A stretch of DNA of 64,000 nt from Streptomyces sp. STR69 (GTDB taxonomy: Bacteria; Actinomycetota; Actinomycetes; Streptomycetales; Streptomycetaceae), in the NCBI RefSeq assembly GCF_024519455.1, contig NZ_JALJRY010000008.1, forward strand, positions 336,293 to 400,292. Direction: 5' to 3'. The notes beneath the pieces are model-generated. The model did not search any database, was not told the DNA's origin, and saw nothing but the letters and a program-made list of their open reading frames with translations. This document shows, piece by piece, positions 56,816 to 64,000 of this stretch. How positions within the stretch are numbered: the first letter of the stretch is position 1; each line of letters starts with the position of its first letter. A program made the translations under genes and the position numbers.

Positions 56816-57286
56816 CGGGCTTCGCACGCGACGGGCCGCCGGTCCGGGAGCGGCCGTCACCTCGGTCGGTGCGAGTGCGCCGTGCGGTCCGTCGCACTCC
56901 ACCACCACACGCACCGGCGCGCCGCACTCGGTGTGCCGGACGTCGAGGACCTGCCCCCCGGGGTCGGCGGCATGCGTCTCACCCCACTGCCGAAGAGCCA
57001 TGAGGATCGGCCACAGATCGCGGCCCTTGCCCGTCAGCCGGTACTCGTTGCGCGTCCGGCTCCCCGCCTCCTGGTAGGGCACGGTCGTCAGGATGCCCGC
57101 CGCGACCAGCTTGCGGAGCCGGTCGGACAGCACCGCGTCGGACAGCCCGATATGGCGCCTGAAGTCGTCGAAACGGCGGACCCGGATGAAGGCGTCCCGC
57201 AGGATCAGCAGGGTCCACTTCTCGCCGACGAGATCGAGCGTGCTCTGGACCGGGCAGTTCTCCGTGCTCACATCGAGCCATTCCAT
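56804..57286 (-). CDS. HxlR-family transcriptional regulator
   Basis: 160-aa winged helix: CPVQSTLDLVGEKWTLLILRDAF, FRRHIGLSDAVLSDRLRKLVAAGIL and RNEYRLTGKGRDLWPIL. Cys11 is at the usual HxlR redox position. ATG 57286, divergent from the thioesterase gene. It probably represses that gene through the inverted repeat in the shared promoter. Confidence 0.9.
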   Translation of the reverse strand: MEWLDVSTENCPVQSTLDLVGEKWTLLILRDAFIRVRRFDDFRRHIGLSDAVLSDRLRKLVAAGILTTVPYQEAGSRTRNEYRLTGKGRDLWPILMALRQWGETHAADPGGQVLDVRHTECGAPVRVVVECDGPHGALAPTEVTAAPGPAARRVRSPLPE

Positions 57287-57315
57287 GCCGCCACCATAGC
57301 CACCTGGCTCTGTCG

Positions 57316-57345
57316 TTGACAGTCAGCTGCGACTGGATCTAGCTT
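57316..57345 (+). promoter_or_regulatory. Promoter of the thioesterase with HxlR-type repeat
   Basis: -35 TTGACA (57316-57321), 18-bp spacer, -10 TAGCTT (57340-57345). CAGTC-N6-GACTG (57320-57335) lies inside the spacer and is a candidate HxlR site. The 10 nt ATCTAGCTTC around the -10 are identical to those before the PadR-linked membrane gene at 41770. Confidence 0.7.
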
Positions 57346-57379
57346 CTATCGAAGAAGCCAGCAGAGGAGGCAGTACCGC

Positions 57380-57868
57380 ATGGGACGGTCACGCACGTAC
57401 GAGTGGCAGGACCCGGGGATCTCGGCAGCCGCCGTAGGAAAGACCACGGGTCTGGAATTCCTGCGGGAAGTGATCGCCGGACAGCTCCCCGCGGCGCCCA
57501 TCGGCGCCACCCTGAACTTCACCGTCGACGAGGTGGAGTTCGGGCGCGCGGTGTTCTCCCTGATTCCGGGGGAGGAGCACTACAACCCCATCGGCAGCGT
57601 GCACGGCGGGGTCTTCGCCACCCTGCTCGACTCGGCGGCAGGCTGTGCCGTGCAGTCCACGTTGCCCGAGGGCATGGGCTACACCTCGCTCGACCTGACC
57701 GTGAAGTTCCTGCGCCCGGTCACCGCCGACACCGGCCGGATCCGCGCCGTCGGCACCGTCCTCAACGGCGGACGGCGCACCGCGCTCGCCCAGTCCCAGC
57801 TGTTCGACGAGAAGGACCGGCTGCTCGCCCACGCCACCAGCAGCTGCCTGCTGTTTCCCGTGCCCTGA
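57380..57868 (+). CDS. PaaI-type hotdog-fold thioesterase
   Basis: 162 aa. Hotdog fold with HYNPIGSVHGGVFATLLDSA, the 4-hydroxybenzoyl-CoA/PaaI thioesterase motif (GxVHGG with Asp18-like DSA), and TSLDLTVKFLRPV. It hydrolyses acyl- or aryl-CoA. ATG 57380. Divergent from HxlR, which commonly responds to electrophiles or aromatic acids. Confidence 0.9.
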   Translation: MGRSRTYEWQDPGISAAAVGKTTGLEFLREVIAGQLPAAPIGATLNFTVDEVEFGRAVFSLIPGEEHYNPIGSVHGGVFATLLDSAAGCAVQSTLPEGMGYTSLDLTVKFLRPVTADTGRIRAVGTVLNGGRRTALAQSQLFDEKDRLLAHATSSCLLFPVP

Positions 57869-57892
57869 CCGGAAACAGTCGTAGAAGAGGAG

Positions 57893-57917
57893 TCCGCCTG
57901 TCCCCCGCGCAGGCGGA
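57893..57917 (+). terminator. Hairpin after the thioesterase
   Basis: An 8-bp stem TCCGCCTG/CAGGCGGA with a 9-nt loop, 24 bp after the stop. Confidence 0.55.
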
Positions 57918-58053
57918 TCCGTACCGTCAACTCCCTTGATCCTCACGGACTCGGGCCTTGCAGGCACGCTGTGAAGTTTGCCGCAAGCCGTTGCCGTGGT
58001 GGTATGGGGAGAAGTACGTACGTGGATGTGACACAGCGGGATCGTGAGGGCGT

Positions 58054-58839
58054 ATGGCGGTCGGGGTGACCGGGGCGTATGAGCGCATGCTGACCGTGGC
58101 GGTCGCGGCGCTGCACGAACGGGATCCCGCGCGGTTGTGGCCCATGGTCGCCGCGGCGCTGCCGGGCCTTTGCGGGGGCGAGGCGCTGATCTACAAGCTC
58201 GGCGAGTGGACGGACCGCACCGGCGCGATGGGGCTCTCGCCCGCCGCCGCGGCACACCTCGGGCGGATCGACGACGAGGCGATGACGGTGCTGCGCCGGG
58301 GCTACCCCTTCGCGGACCACTACTTCACGGCCGGTGCCGCCCGCCGCCCCGGAACCGCCCACCGGGTCGCCGGGAAAGGCTGGGCCGACAGCCGCACCGC
58401 GGGCACGATCAGCCGCCTGATGGACGCCGACCACGTCCTGGCCATCCCGCTGCCGGGCACGGCCACCCCGGTCACCGGCGCCCTCGTCTACCGGGCCGGC
58501 GCCGACTTCACCGAGGACGACGTCCGGGCCGCCGAAATGATCCAGCCCCTCCTGGCCGGCGTGGAACAGCAGCGGCAACTCCTCGAACGCTGGCGCGCCA
58601 CCCAGGCCCCGCCCGAGATGCCCGAGGACTGCCGCCTCACCCCCCGCCAGGTCACCGTCCTCCTGCTCCTCGCCGACGCCCTCACCGCCTCGGCCATCGC
58701 CCACCGCCTGGGCATATCCGTGCGCACGGTGCACAAGCACGTCGAGAGCCTCTACCGGAAACTGGGCACACGCGACCGGGTGAGTACGGTGCTACGGGCG
58801 CAGGAGATCGGCCTGCTCCCACCCCGCACGGGACGCTGA
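58054..58839 (+). CDS. LuxR-family regulator with GAF-like N-terminus
   Basis: 261 aa. C-terminal LuxR HTH: LTPRQVTVLLLLADALTASAI, LGISVRTVHKHVESLYRKLGT. The N-terminal part of about 180 aa has a GAF-like outline (LWPMVAAALPGLCGGEALIYKLG, DHVLAIPLPGTATPVTGALVY), without a clear ligand motif or response-regulator Asp. ATG 58054. It is 36 bp upstream of the PLP enzyme and probably in one operon with it. Confidence 0.85.
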   Translation: MAVGVTGAYERMLTVAVAALHERDPARLWPMVAAALPGLCGGEALIYKLGEWTDRTGAMGLSPAAAAHLGRIDDEAMTVLRRGYPFADHYFTAGAARRPGTAHRVAGKGWADSRTAGTISRLMDADHVLAIPLPGTATPVTGALVYRAGADFTEDDVRAAEMIQPLLAGVEQQRQLLERWRATQAPPEMPEDCRLTPRQVTVLLLLADALTASAIAHRLGISVRTVHKHVESLYRKLGTRDRVSTVLRAQEIGLLPPRTGR

Positions 58840-58875
58840 CCCCCCGAGCCGCCGCACCGACAGGAGCTCACCTTC

Positions 58876-60096
58876 GTGACGTACGACATCACCGCCCTGC
58901 GCGCCCTGTTCCCCGCCCTGAGCACCGGGACCGCCCACTTCGACGGCCCCGGCGGCACCCAGACCCCCCGCCCGGTCATCGAGGCCATCACCCGGGCACT
59001 GTCGAACCCCCTGTCCAACCGGGGCCAGGTCACGGCGGGGGAGCGCAACGCCGACACCATCGTCACCGGCGCCCGCGAGGCCATGGCCGACCTCCTCGGC
59101 GCGCACCCCTCGGGCATCGTCTTCGGCCGCAGCGCCACCCAGCTCACCTACGACCTCGCCCGCACCCTCGCCACGACCTGGGCGCCCGGCGACGAGGTCG
59201 TGGTCACCCGCCTCGACCACGACGCCAACATCCGCCCCTGGACACAGGCGGCCGAGCGGGTCGGTGCCACCGTCCGCTGGGCCGACTTCGACCCCGCGAC
59301 CGGTGAACTGACCCTCGACCACCTCCGCGCCGCCCTCTCCGCACGCACCCGGCTGGTCGCCGTCACCGCCGCCTCCAACCTGATCGGCACCCGGCCCGCG
59401 ATCCCCGAGATGGCCCGTCTCGCACACGAGGTGGGAGCGCTGTTCCACGTCGACGGCGTCCACTACACCGCGCACGCCCTGGTCGACCTCGGGCAGCTCG
59501 GCGCCGACTTCTTCGTGTGCTCGCCGTACAAGTTCCTCGGCCCGCACCACGGCGTCCTCGCCGCCCGGCCCGAACTGCTGGAGACCCTGCGCCCGGACAA
59601 GCTCCTGCCCTCCTCCGACGCCGTACCCGAACGCTTCGAACTCGGCACCCTGCCCTACGAGTTGCTCGCCGGCACCAGCGCGGCGGTCGACGTCCTCGCA
59701 GGCCTCGACACGGGAGCCACGGGGAGTCGGCGCGAGCGGTTGACGGCCAGTCTCGCCGCACTCCACCGACACGAGGAAGTCCTGCGCACGCTCATCGACC
59801 AGGGACTCGCCGCCCTGGACGGCATCACCGTCCACTCCAACGCGGCCGAGCGCACCCCCACCGTGCTCCTCACCTTCGACGAGGCCTTCGGCGCACACGG
59901 CACGCAGGACGCCTCCCGCTTCCTCGCCGAACGCCACGTCCACGCACCCTCCGGCTCCTTCTACGCCATCGAGGCCTCCCGTCACCTCGGCCTGGGCGAC
60001 TCCGGCGGCCTGCGCATCGGCCTCGCGCCCTACACCGACACCGAGGACGTCGACCGACTCCTCACCGGACTGGAGCTGTTCCTGAAGCGGATGTAG
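58876..60096 (+). CDS. Cysteine desulfurase-like class V aminotransferase without the active-site Cys
   Basis: 406-aa PLP enzyme. N-terminal FDGPGGTQTPRPVIEAI, the PLP-binding lysine in SPYKFLGPHHG, and HVDGVHYTAHALVDLG. In SufS/NifS the C-terminal lobe carries a Cys in an RSGHHCA-like loop; here the position reads HAPSGSFYAIE with no Cys, so classic desulfurase activity is unlikely. This is the SufS-like subgroup often labelled cysteine desulfurase-like in actinobacteria. GTG 58876 follows CAGGAGCT. Confidence 0.88.
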   Translation: MTYDITALRALFPALSTGTAHFDGPGGTQTPRPVIEAITRALSNPLSNRGQVTAGERNADTIVTGAREAMADLLGAHPSGIVFGRSATQLTYDLARTLATTWAPGDEVVVTRLDHDANIRPWTQAAERVGATVRWADFDPATGELTLDHLRAALSARTRLVAVTAASNLIGTRPAIPEMARLAHEVGALFHVDGVHYTAHALVDLGQLGADFFVCSPYKFLGPHHGVLAARPELLETLRPDKLLPSSDAVPERFELGTLPYELLAGTSAAVDVLAGLDTGATGSRRERLTASLAALHRHEEVLRTLIDQGLAALDGITVHSNAAERTPTVLLTFDEAFGAHGTQDASRFLAERHVHAPSGSFYAIEASRHLGLGDSGGLRIGLAPYTDTEDVDRLLTGLELFLKRM

Positions 60097-60266
60097 GGAT
60101 GACGGAAAAAAGAAGTGCCCGTTGACGGGTTAATGATGGATTCGACCCCTTCAACAATGCCCCGCGCCGCACCTACCGTTACGCCCAGGTAAATGGCCTG
60201 GTCGTCGACCGACCGGCGCTTCGGACCAGCCACGACGGTCGCGAGGGTTTCTGGAGGGAGAGGGCA
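60097..60266. other. Intergenic region after the PLP enzyme
   Basis: Holds a short hairpin CCCGT-TG-ACGGG (60118-60129) after an AAAAAAG run, possibly a terminator, and the region leading to a well-formed GGAGGGAGAGGG ribosome site at 60251. No intact gene. Confidence 0.5.
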
Positions 60267-60660
60267 GTGACGCCTGTGGGGCTACTCGTCGAAAGCCGAT
60301 GGCAGACGTCGGCGGGCGAGGGGCGGACCCGGGACGTCACGTCTCCCTTCGACCCGCCCGGCCCGGGCAACAGCCTGGGCTACGACGACCCCAGTCGTCG
60401 CGGCTGCTGCGGCGTGCGCGGAAAGCGGTGCCTGGCAGCCGGTGCTCGCGGTGCCGGGCGCGAACTCCGGCCATCCGGTACGGAGTTGGTCGTCTTCGTC
60501 ACCCGTCCCACGCCCGGGGACCTTGCGGTCGCCGAAGGCACCATCGCTGGAGTCGAGCGATGTGTTGACCCTGCACGCCCCGTTCGTCGCAGAGCCGCGG
60601 CACCGGAATCGGGACGGCCGGCGGGCGCAGGCCTGGAAGATCTCGATCCGGAACCCGCCC
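60267..60660 (+). pseudogene. Possible degenerate 2-hydroxyacid dehydrogenase fragment
   Basis: A good Shine-Dalgarno (GGAGGGAG) precedes GTG 60267, but the downstream frame is not a recognisable protein. Two pieces in different frames resemble D-isomer 2-hydroxyacid dehydrogenases: a GYDDP near 60381 (cf. the YDP after the Rossmann strand) and ESSDVLTLHAPFVAEPRHR near 60553, close to the family's SDVVTLHAP motif. Together they suggest a frameshifted, shortened gene. The evidence is thin; a chance match is possible. Confidence 0.35.
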
Positions 60661-60712
60661 GCCACCATCCACTGTTCGATCACCCCGACCGGAACCTCAG
60701 AAAGGCCACAGC

Positions 60713-61600
60713 ATGACCACCTCCCCCCTGAACAGGATCGCCGGTGCCCCCATCTCCTGGGGCGTCTGCGAAGTCCCCGGCTGGGGCTACCAGTTGACGC
60801 CCGAGCGGGTGCTGAACGAGATGCGCGAGGTCGGCCTGTCCGCCACCGAGTTCGGCCCCGAGGGCTTCCTGCCCGCCGAGCCCGGCGCCATGGCCCGCAC
60901 CCTCGCCGACCACGACCTGCACGCGGTCGGCGGCTTCACCCCGCTGCTCCTGCACGTGCCCGGCCACGACCCGCTGCCCGAGGCCGAACAGCTCCTGGCG
61001 GGCTACGACGCCTCGAAGGCGGAGGTGCTGGTCCTGTCGGCCGTCACCGGCCAGGACGGGTACGACTCGCGCCCCGAACTCGACGCCGACGGCTGGAAGT
61101 TGCTGCTGTCCAACCTCGACCGGCTCGCCTCGCTCGCTGCCGAACGCGGGGTGCGCGCCGTCCTGCACCCGCACGTAGGCACGATGATCGAGAACGGCGA
61201 CGAGGTCCGGCGTGTCCTCGAGCACTCGGCGATCTCCCTCTGTCTCGACACCGGCCACCTCCTCATCGGCGGCACCGACCCGGCCGAACTCACCCGCCAG
61301 GCCCCCGAGCGCATCGCCCACACCCACATGAAGGACGTGGACGCCTCCCTCGCCGCCAAGGTCCAGGACGGACAGCTCAGCTACACCGACGCCGTCCGCA
61401 AGGGCATGTACCGCCCGCTGGGCGCCGGAGACGTCGACGTCGAGGCCATCGTCACCCACCTGAGCGCCCGCGGGTACGACGGCTGGTACGTCCTGGAGCA
61501 GGACACCATCCTCACCGAGGAGCCCAAGGCGAAGGGCCCGGTCGAGGACGTGTGGGCCAGCGCCGAACATCTGCGCTCGGTACTGCGCGGCGTCGCGTAG
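60713..61600 (+). CDS. IolE-like sugar phosphate isomerase/inosose dehydratase-type TIM barrel
   Basis: 295 aa, AP-endonuclease-2/xylose-isomerase-like TIM barrel. Starts GAPISWGVCEVPGWGYQ, the IolE (2-keto-myo-inositol dehydratase) hallmark, followed by LHPHVGTMIENGDE, LCLDTGHLLIGG and AHTHMKDVD, whose Glu/Asp/His ligands bind a divalent metal. It probably acts in inositol or related polyol catabolism with the next gene and the ABC transporter. ATG 60713. Confidence 0.9.
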   Translation: MTTSPLNRIAGAPISWGVCEVPGWGYQLTPERVLNEMREVGLSATEFGPEGFLPAEPGAMARTLADHDLHAVGGFTPLLLHVPGHDPLPEAEQLLAGYDASKAEVLVLSAVTGQDGYDSRPELDADGWKLLLSNLDRLASLAAERGVRAVLHPHVGTMIENGDEVRRVLEHSAISLCLDTGHLLIGGTDPAELTRQAPERIAHTHMKDVDASLAAKVQDGQLSYTDAVRKGMYRPLGAGDVDVEAIVTHLSARGYDGWYVLEQDTILTEEPKAKGPVEDVWASAEHLRSVLRGVA

Positions 61601-61727
61601 CCGAATGCAGGCCTGATGTGCTTTTGATGTGTTCTGAGGGATTTACCGATGTACCAAGGCCATTTCAGAATGCCGGAGCGATCGGGCGCCGCGTCTTTTC
61701 CGAACATGAGGAATCCAGGAAACAGAA

Positions 61728-62576
61728 ATGACCTCTGACGAATTTCTGGCCACTTGTTGGACGACGGCAGGCGACACCGCTCCGGATGAGGAGGACCAGC
61801 GCAGTCCGCTGAATCTGCGGGAACGGGTGGAAGCGGCGCGCGAGGCCGGATTCACCGCCTTCGGGCTGCTGTACGTGGACCTGGTGGAGGCCGAGCGCGA
61901 ATACGGAATGGCCGGGATCCGGTCGCTCTTCGCGGACAACGGGATCAGCCATGTCGAGTTGGAGCTGCTGACCGACTGGTGGGCGGACGGACCCCGGCGG
62001 GCCGCGTCGGACGAGGTCCGGGCCGGCATGCTGAAGGCCATCGAGACGCTCGGCGCCCGCACCTTCAAGATCGGCCCCGACGTGGCGGACGAACTCTGGG
62101 AACTCGACGTCTGGGCCAAGGAGTTCGCCGTACTGGCGGCGCAGGCCGACGGGGTCGGTGCCCGGCTCGGCGTCGAGCCACTGCCCTGGTCCAACCTGAA
62201 GACCGTGCACGACGGGCTACGGCTCGTCGAGGCCGCCGGTCACCCGGCGGGCGGCCTCATCATCGACGCCTGGCACACCGAACGCGCCCAGACGCCGCCC
62301 GCCGAACTGGCCGAGGTACCCGGCTCGCGGATCGTGGGCGTGGAACTCAACGACGCCGACAGCGCGGTTATCGGCACGCTCTTCGAGGACACCGTCCACC
62401 GCCGACGCCTGTGCGGAGAGGGCTCGTTCGACCTGCCCGGGATCATCGCCGCGCTCCGCACGGCCGGCTTCCGCGGCCCCTGGGGAGTGGAGATCCTCTC
62501 CGACACGCACCGCGCACTGCCGGTGCGGGAGGCCGCCGCGGCGGCATATCGGAGTGCCGCGGCACTCGTGAACTAA
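61728..62576 (+). CDS. Sugar phosphate isomerase/epimerase-type TIM barrel
   Basis: 282 aa, xylose-isomerase-like barrel. NLRERVEAAREAGFTAFGLLYVD, VELELLTDWW, RLGVEPLPWSNL, GLIIDAWHTERA and VGVELNDAD are metal-site strands of the family. Second such gene, 127 bp after the IolE-like one, in the same direction, so probably one catabolic unit. ATG 61728. Exact reaction unknown. Confidence 0.88.
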   Translation: MTSDEFLATCWTTAGDTAPDEEDQRSPLNLRERVEAAREAGFTAFGLLYVDLVEAEREYGMAGIRSLFADNGISHVELELLTDWWADGPRRAASDEVRAGMLKAIETLGARTFKIGPDVADELWELDVWAKEFAVLAAQADGVGARLGVEPLPWSNLKTVHDGLRLVEAAGHPAGGLIIDAWHTERAQTPPAELAEVPGSRIVGVELNDADSAVIGTLFEDTVHRRRLCGEGSFDLPGIIAALRTAGFRGPWGVEILSDTHRALPVREAAAAAYRSAAALVN

Positions 62577-62588
62577 AAAGGGGCCACA

Positions 62589-62633
62589 GGGGTGGCGGGA
62601 GCGAAACCACGGTCGCTCCCGCCACCCCTTTTT
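62589..62633 (+). terminator. Rho-independent terminator after the isomerase pair
   Basis: A perfect 15-bp stem GGGGTGGCGGGAGCG/CGCTCCCGCCACCCC with a 10-nt loop, then TTTTT. A textbook terminator that separates the enzymes from the ABC operon, so the latter has its own promoter. Confidence 0.93.
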
Positions 62634-62727
62634 CATTTCCTTTTCGATGTATGGGACACGTTTTGGCGGCCGTCTAGAAATTGTTCAGACATCTTGGCGT
62701 GATGGATAAATGATGTCATTACAAGCG

Positions 62728-62786
62728 TTGACCCTGGGGTGGCGTGACGGTTCTATCTCGTCATAAGCAACAGCCGTGTTAACGGC
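62728..62786 (+). promoter_or_regulatory. Promoter and candidate operator of the second sugar ABC operon
   Basis: -35 TTGACC (62728-62733), 17-bp spacer, -10-like TTCTAT (62751-62756), then GCCGT-GTTA-ACGGC (62773-62786), an inverted repeat with a GTTAAC core where a repressor would block the start. A further repeat AATGA-TG-TCATT lies upstream at 62709-62720. Confidence 0.55.
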
Positions 62787-62822
62787 ATGTGATCCGCTGC
62801 AGCACAGTGAGGTGCCGGAAAG

Positions 62823-63842
62823 ATGGACCGTACATCCCACCCCCGCTCCCGCAGAATCGTCCCCGTCGTCGCTACGGCCGCAGCCGCCGCACTGCTTGTG
62901 GCGGGCTGCTCCAGCAGCTCCGGGGGCAAACAGTCCGACGACAGCGGAGCCGGCGTCTCGGCCGGCAAGGCCACCACACCCCGCATGACCGTCGCGATGA
63001 TCACCCACGCGGCCCCCGGTGACACCTTCTGGGACACGATCCGCAAGGGCGCCCAGGCCGCCGCGGCCAAGGACAACGTCAAGCTCGTCTACTCCAGCGA
63101 CCCCAACGGGCCCAACCAGTCGAACCTGGTGCAGAACGCGATCGACCAGAAGGTCGACGGCATCGCGGTCACCCTCGCCAAGCCCGACGCGATGAAGTCC
63201 GTGGTAGCCACGGCCGAGAAGGCCGGCATCCCCGTCGTCGGCTTCAACACCGGTGTGCAGGACTGGAAGAAGCAGGGTCTCCTCGAATACTTCGGCCAGG
63301 ACGAGAGCATCGCCGGTGAGGCATTCGGCCGCAAACTCAACGCGGCCGGGGCCAAGCACACCATCTGCGTGATCATGGAACAGGGACAGGTGGCCCTGGA
63401 GGCCCGCTGCGCCGGCGTGAAGAAGACCTTCACCGGCAAGACCGACATCCTCAACGTCAACGGCACGGACATGCCGTCGGTGAAGTCGACGATCACGGCC
63501 AAGCTCCAGCAGGACAAGACCATCGACTACGTCACCACGCTCGGCGCCCCGTTCGCGATGACCGCCATCCAGTCCATCGCCGACGCCGGCAGCAAGGCCA
63601 AGCTCGCCACCTTCGACCTCAACAAGGACGCGGTCGGCGCCATCAAGGCCGGCAAGATCCAGTGGGCCATCGACCAGCAGCCGTACCTCCAGGGCTACTT
63701 GGCCGTCGACTCGCTGTGGCTGTACAAGACCAACGGCAACTACAGCGGCGGCGGCCAGGAGCCCGTGCTGACCGGCCCGGCCTTCGTCGACAAGACCAAC
63801 GTCGCCAAGGTCGCCGAGTTCGCCGCCAAGGGAACACGGTGA
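62823..63842 (+). CDS. Sugar ABC transporter substrate-binding lipoprotein
   Basis: 339 aa. Lipoprotein signal ALLVAGC followed by a Ser/Gly linker, then a periplasmic-binding fold: TVAMITHAAPGDTFWDTIRKG, DGIAVTLAKPDAM, GIPVVGFNTGVQDW and LATFDLNKDAVGAIKAGK, typical of ribose/inositol-type binders. ATG 62823. First gene of an operon with a permease that starts before the window ends. With the IolE-like gene upstream, inositol or a related polyol is a plausible ligand; inference only. Confidence 0.92.
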   Translation: MDRTSHPRSRRIVPVVATAAAAALLVAGCSSSSGGKQSDDSGAGVSAGKATTPRMTVAMITHAAPGDTFWDTIRKGAQAAAAKDNVKLVYSSDPNGPNQSNLVQNAIDQKVDGIAVTLAKPDAMKSVVATAEKAGIPVVGFNTGVQDWKKQGLLEYFGQDESIAGEAFGRKLNAAGAKHTICVIMEQGQVALEARCAGVKKTFTGKTDILNVNGTDMPSVKSTITAKLQQDKTIDYVTTLGAPFAMTAIQSIADAGSKAKLATFDLNKDAVGAIKAGKIQWAIDQQPYLQGYLAVDSLWLYKTNGNYSGGGQEPVLTGPAFVDKTNVAKVAEFAAKGTR

Positions 63843-64000
63843 CGCCCATGACCCAGATCACGGCACCGGCGACGGACTCCCCGTCGCCGGCTCCGCCGGT
63901 CCCGGAACAGGACGGGCGGACCTCCGAACGGCCCCTGGCTCTCCAGTTGTTGGCGCGTCCCGAGGTGGGTGTGTTCCTCGGTGCGGCTGCGGTGTACGTG
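63839..64000 (+). CDS. Sugar ABC transporter permease, 3' end outside window
   Basis: Only the first 51-54 codons are in the window: a cytoplasmic Pro/Ser-rich leader (MTQITAPATDSPSPAPPVPE), RPLALQLLARPEVGVFLG and the start of a membrane segment. The position after a substrate-binding protein indicates an RbsC-type permease. GTG 63839 overlaps the binding-protein stop by 4 bp; ATG 63848 is the other possible start. Confidence 0.75.
   Translation, partial: MTPMTQITAPATDSPSPAPPVPEQDGRTSERPLALQLLARPEVGVFLGAAAVYV

Overview
The window is high-GC actinobacterial DNA, almost certainly from a Streptomyces chromosome. The evidence is the very GC-rich third codon positions, frequent GTG starts, a short chaplin, a furA-katG pair, an NhaA-thioredoxin fusion, zinc-independent ribosomal protein paralogues, a DUF6629-type protein, and many LacI, TetR, PadR and HxlR regulators beside secreted glycosidases. 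I found no rRNA, tRNA, CRISPR array, insertion sequence or prophage. The mix of core genes (argG, pgm, katG) with accessory catabolic cassettes suggests a core/arm transition region, but that is an inference.

Layout. 1-3.8 kb: a tandem CaiB-type CoA-transferase (cut by the window edge) coupled to an acyl-CoA ligase. 3.8-6.6 kb: furA-katG with a terminator. 6.6-12.8 kb: a Ser/Thr kinase, a flavodoxin-like protein ending in a 13-bp tandem repeat, a chaplin, a membrane protein, a secreted SGNH hydrolase and phosphoglucomutase. 12.8-15.5 kb: NhaA-DsbA fusion and a cysteine-free L33-L31-L36 operon. 15.5-20 kb: two PP2C/SpoIIE phosphatases around a MASE1 membrane protein, a rhomboid-like protein and a TerD protein. 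20-22.8 kb: M20 peptidase and argG, the latter with two 18-bp ARG boxes over its start. 22.8-27 kb: a sugar ABC transporter with a divergent LacI regulator. 28.5-36.6 kb: a sugar regulon of MFS transporter, isomerase-like protein, giant GH106-like glycosidase and LacI regulator, tied together by a shared 17-bp operator. 36.6-40 kb: TetR, secreted S15 peptidase and an acetate-type transporter. 40.3-43.8 kb: an orphan Imm21 protein, then PadR opposite a membrane protein and a carotenoid oxygenase. 43.8-48.7 kb: sigma factor, SDR, chitosanase, a broken ohr gene, LacI and NUDIX. 48.8-50.6 kb: MDR oxidoreductase opposite TetR. 50.9-54.6 kb: HTH-STAND NTPase with 14 WD40 repeats. 54.7-60.1 kb: 3'-truncated GH92, HxlR opposite a thioesterase, LuxR and a desulfurase-like PLP enzyme. 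60.1-64 kb: a possible dehydrogenase remnant, two xylose-isomerase-like TIM-barrel enzymes and the start of a second sugar ABC operon, cut by the right edge.

The main theme is locally regulated import and breakdown of sugars and glycans, with each cassette carrying its own repressor and often a visible operator. A second theme is decay: ohr, GH92, the sigma factor and a dehydrogenase-like fragment all look truncated or broken, as expected of accessory chromosome. I found no clearly new multi-gene system. The strongest new-looking items are the shared LacI operator of the GH106 regulon, the non-stop internally deleted ohr, and the HTH-STAND-WD40 protein behind a two-hairpin leader.
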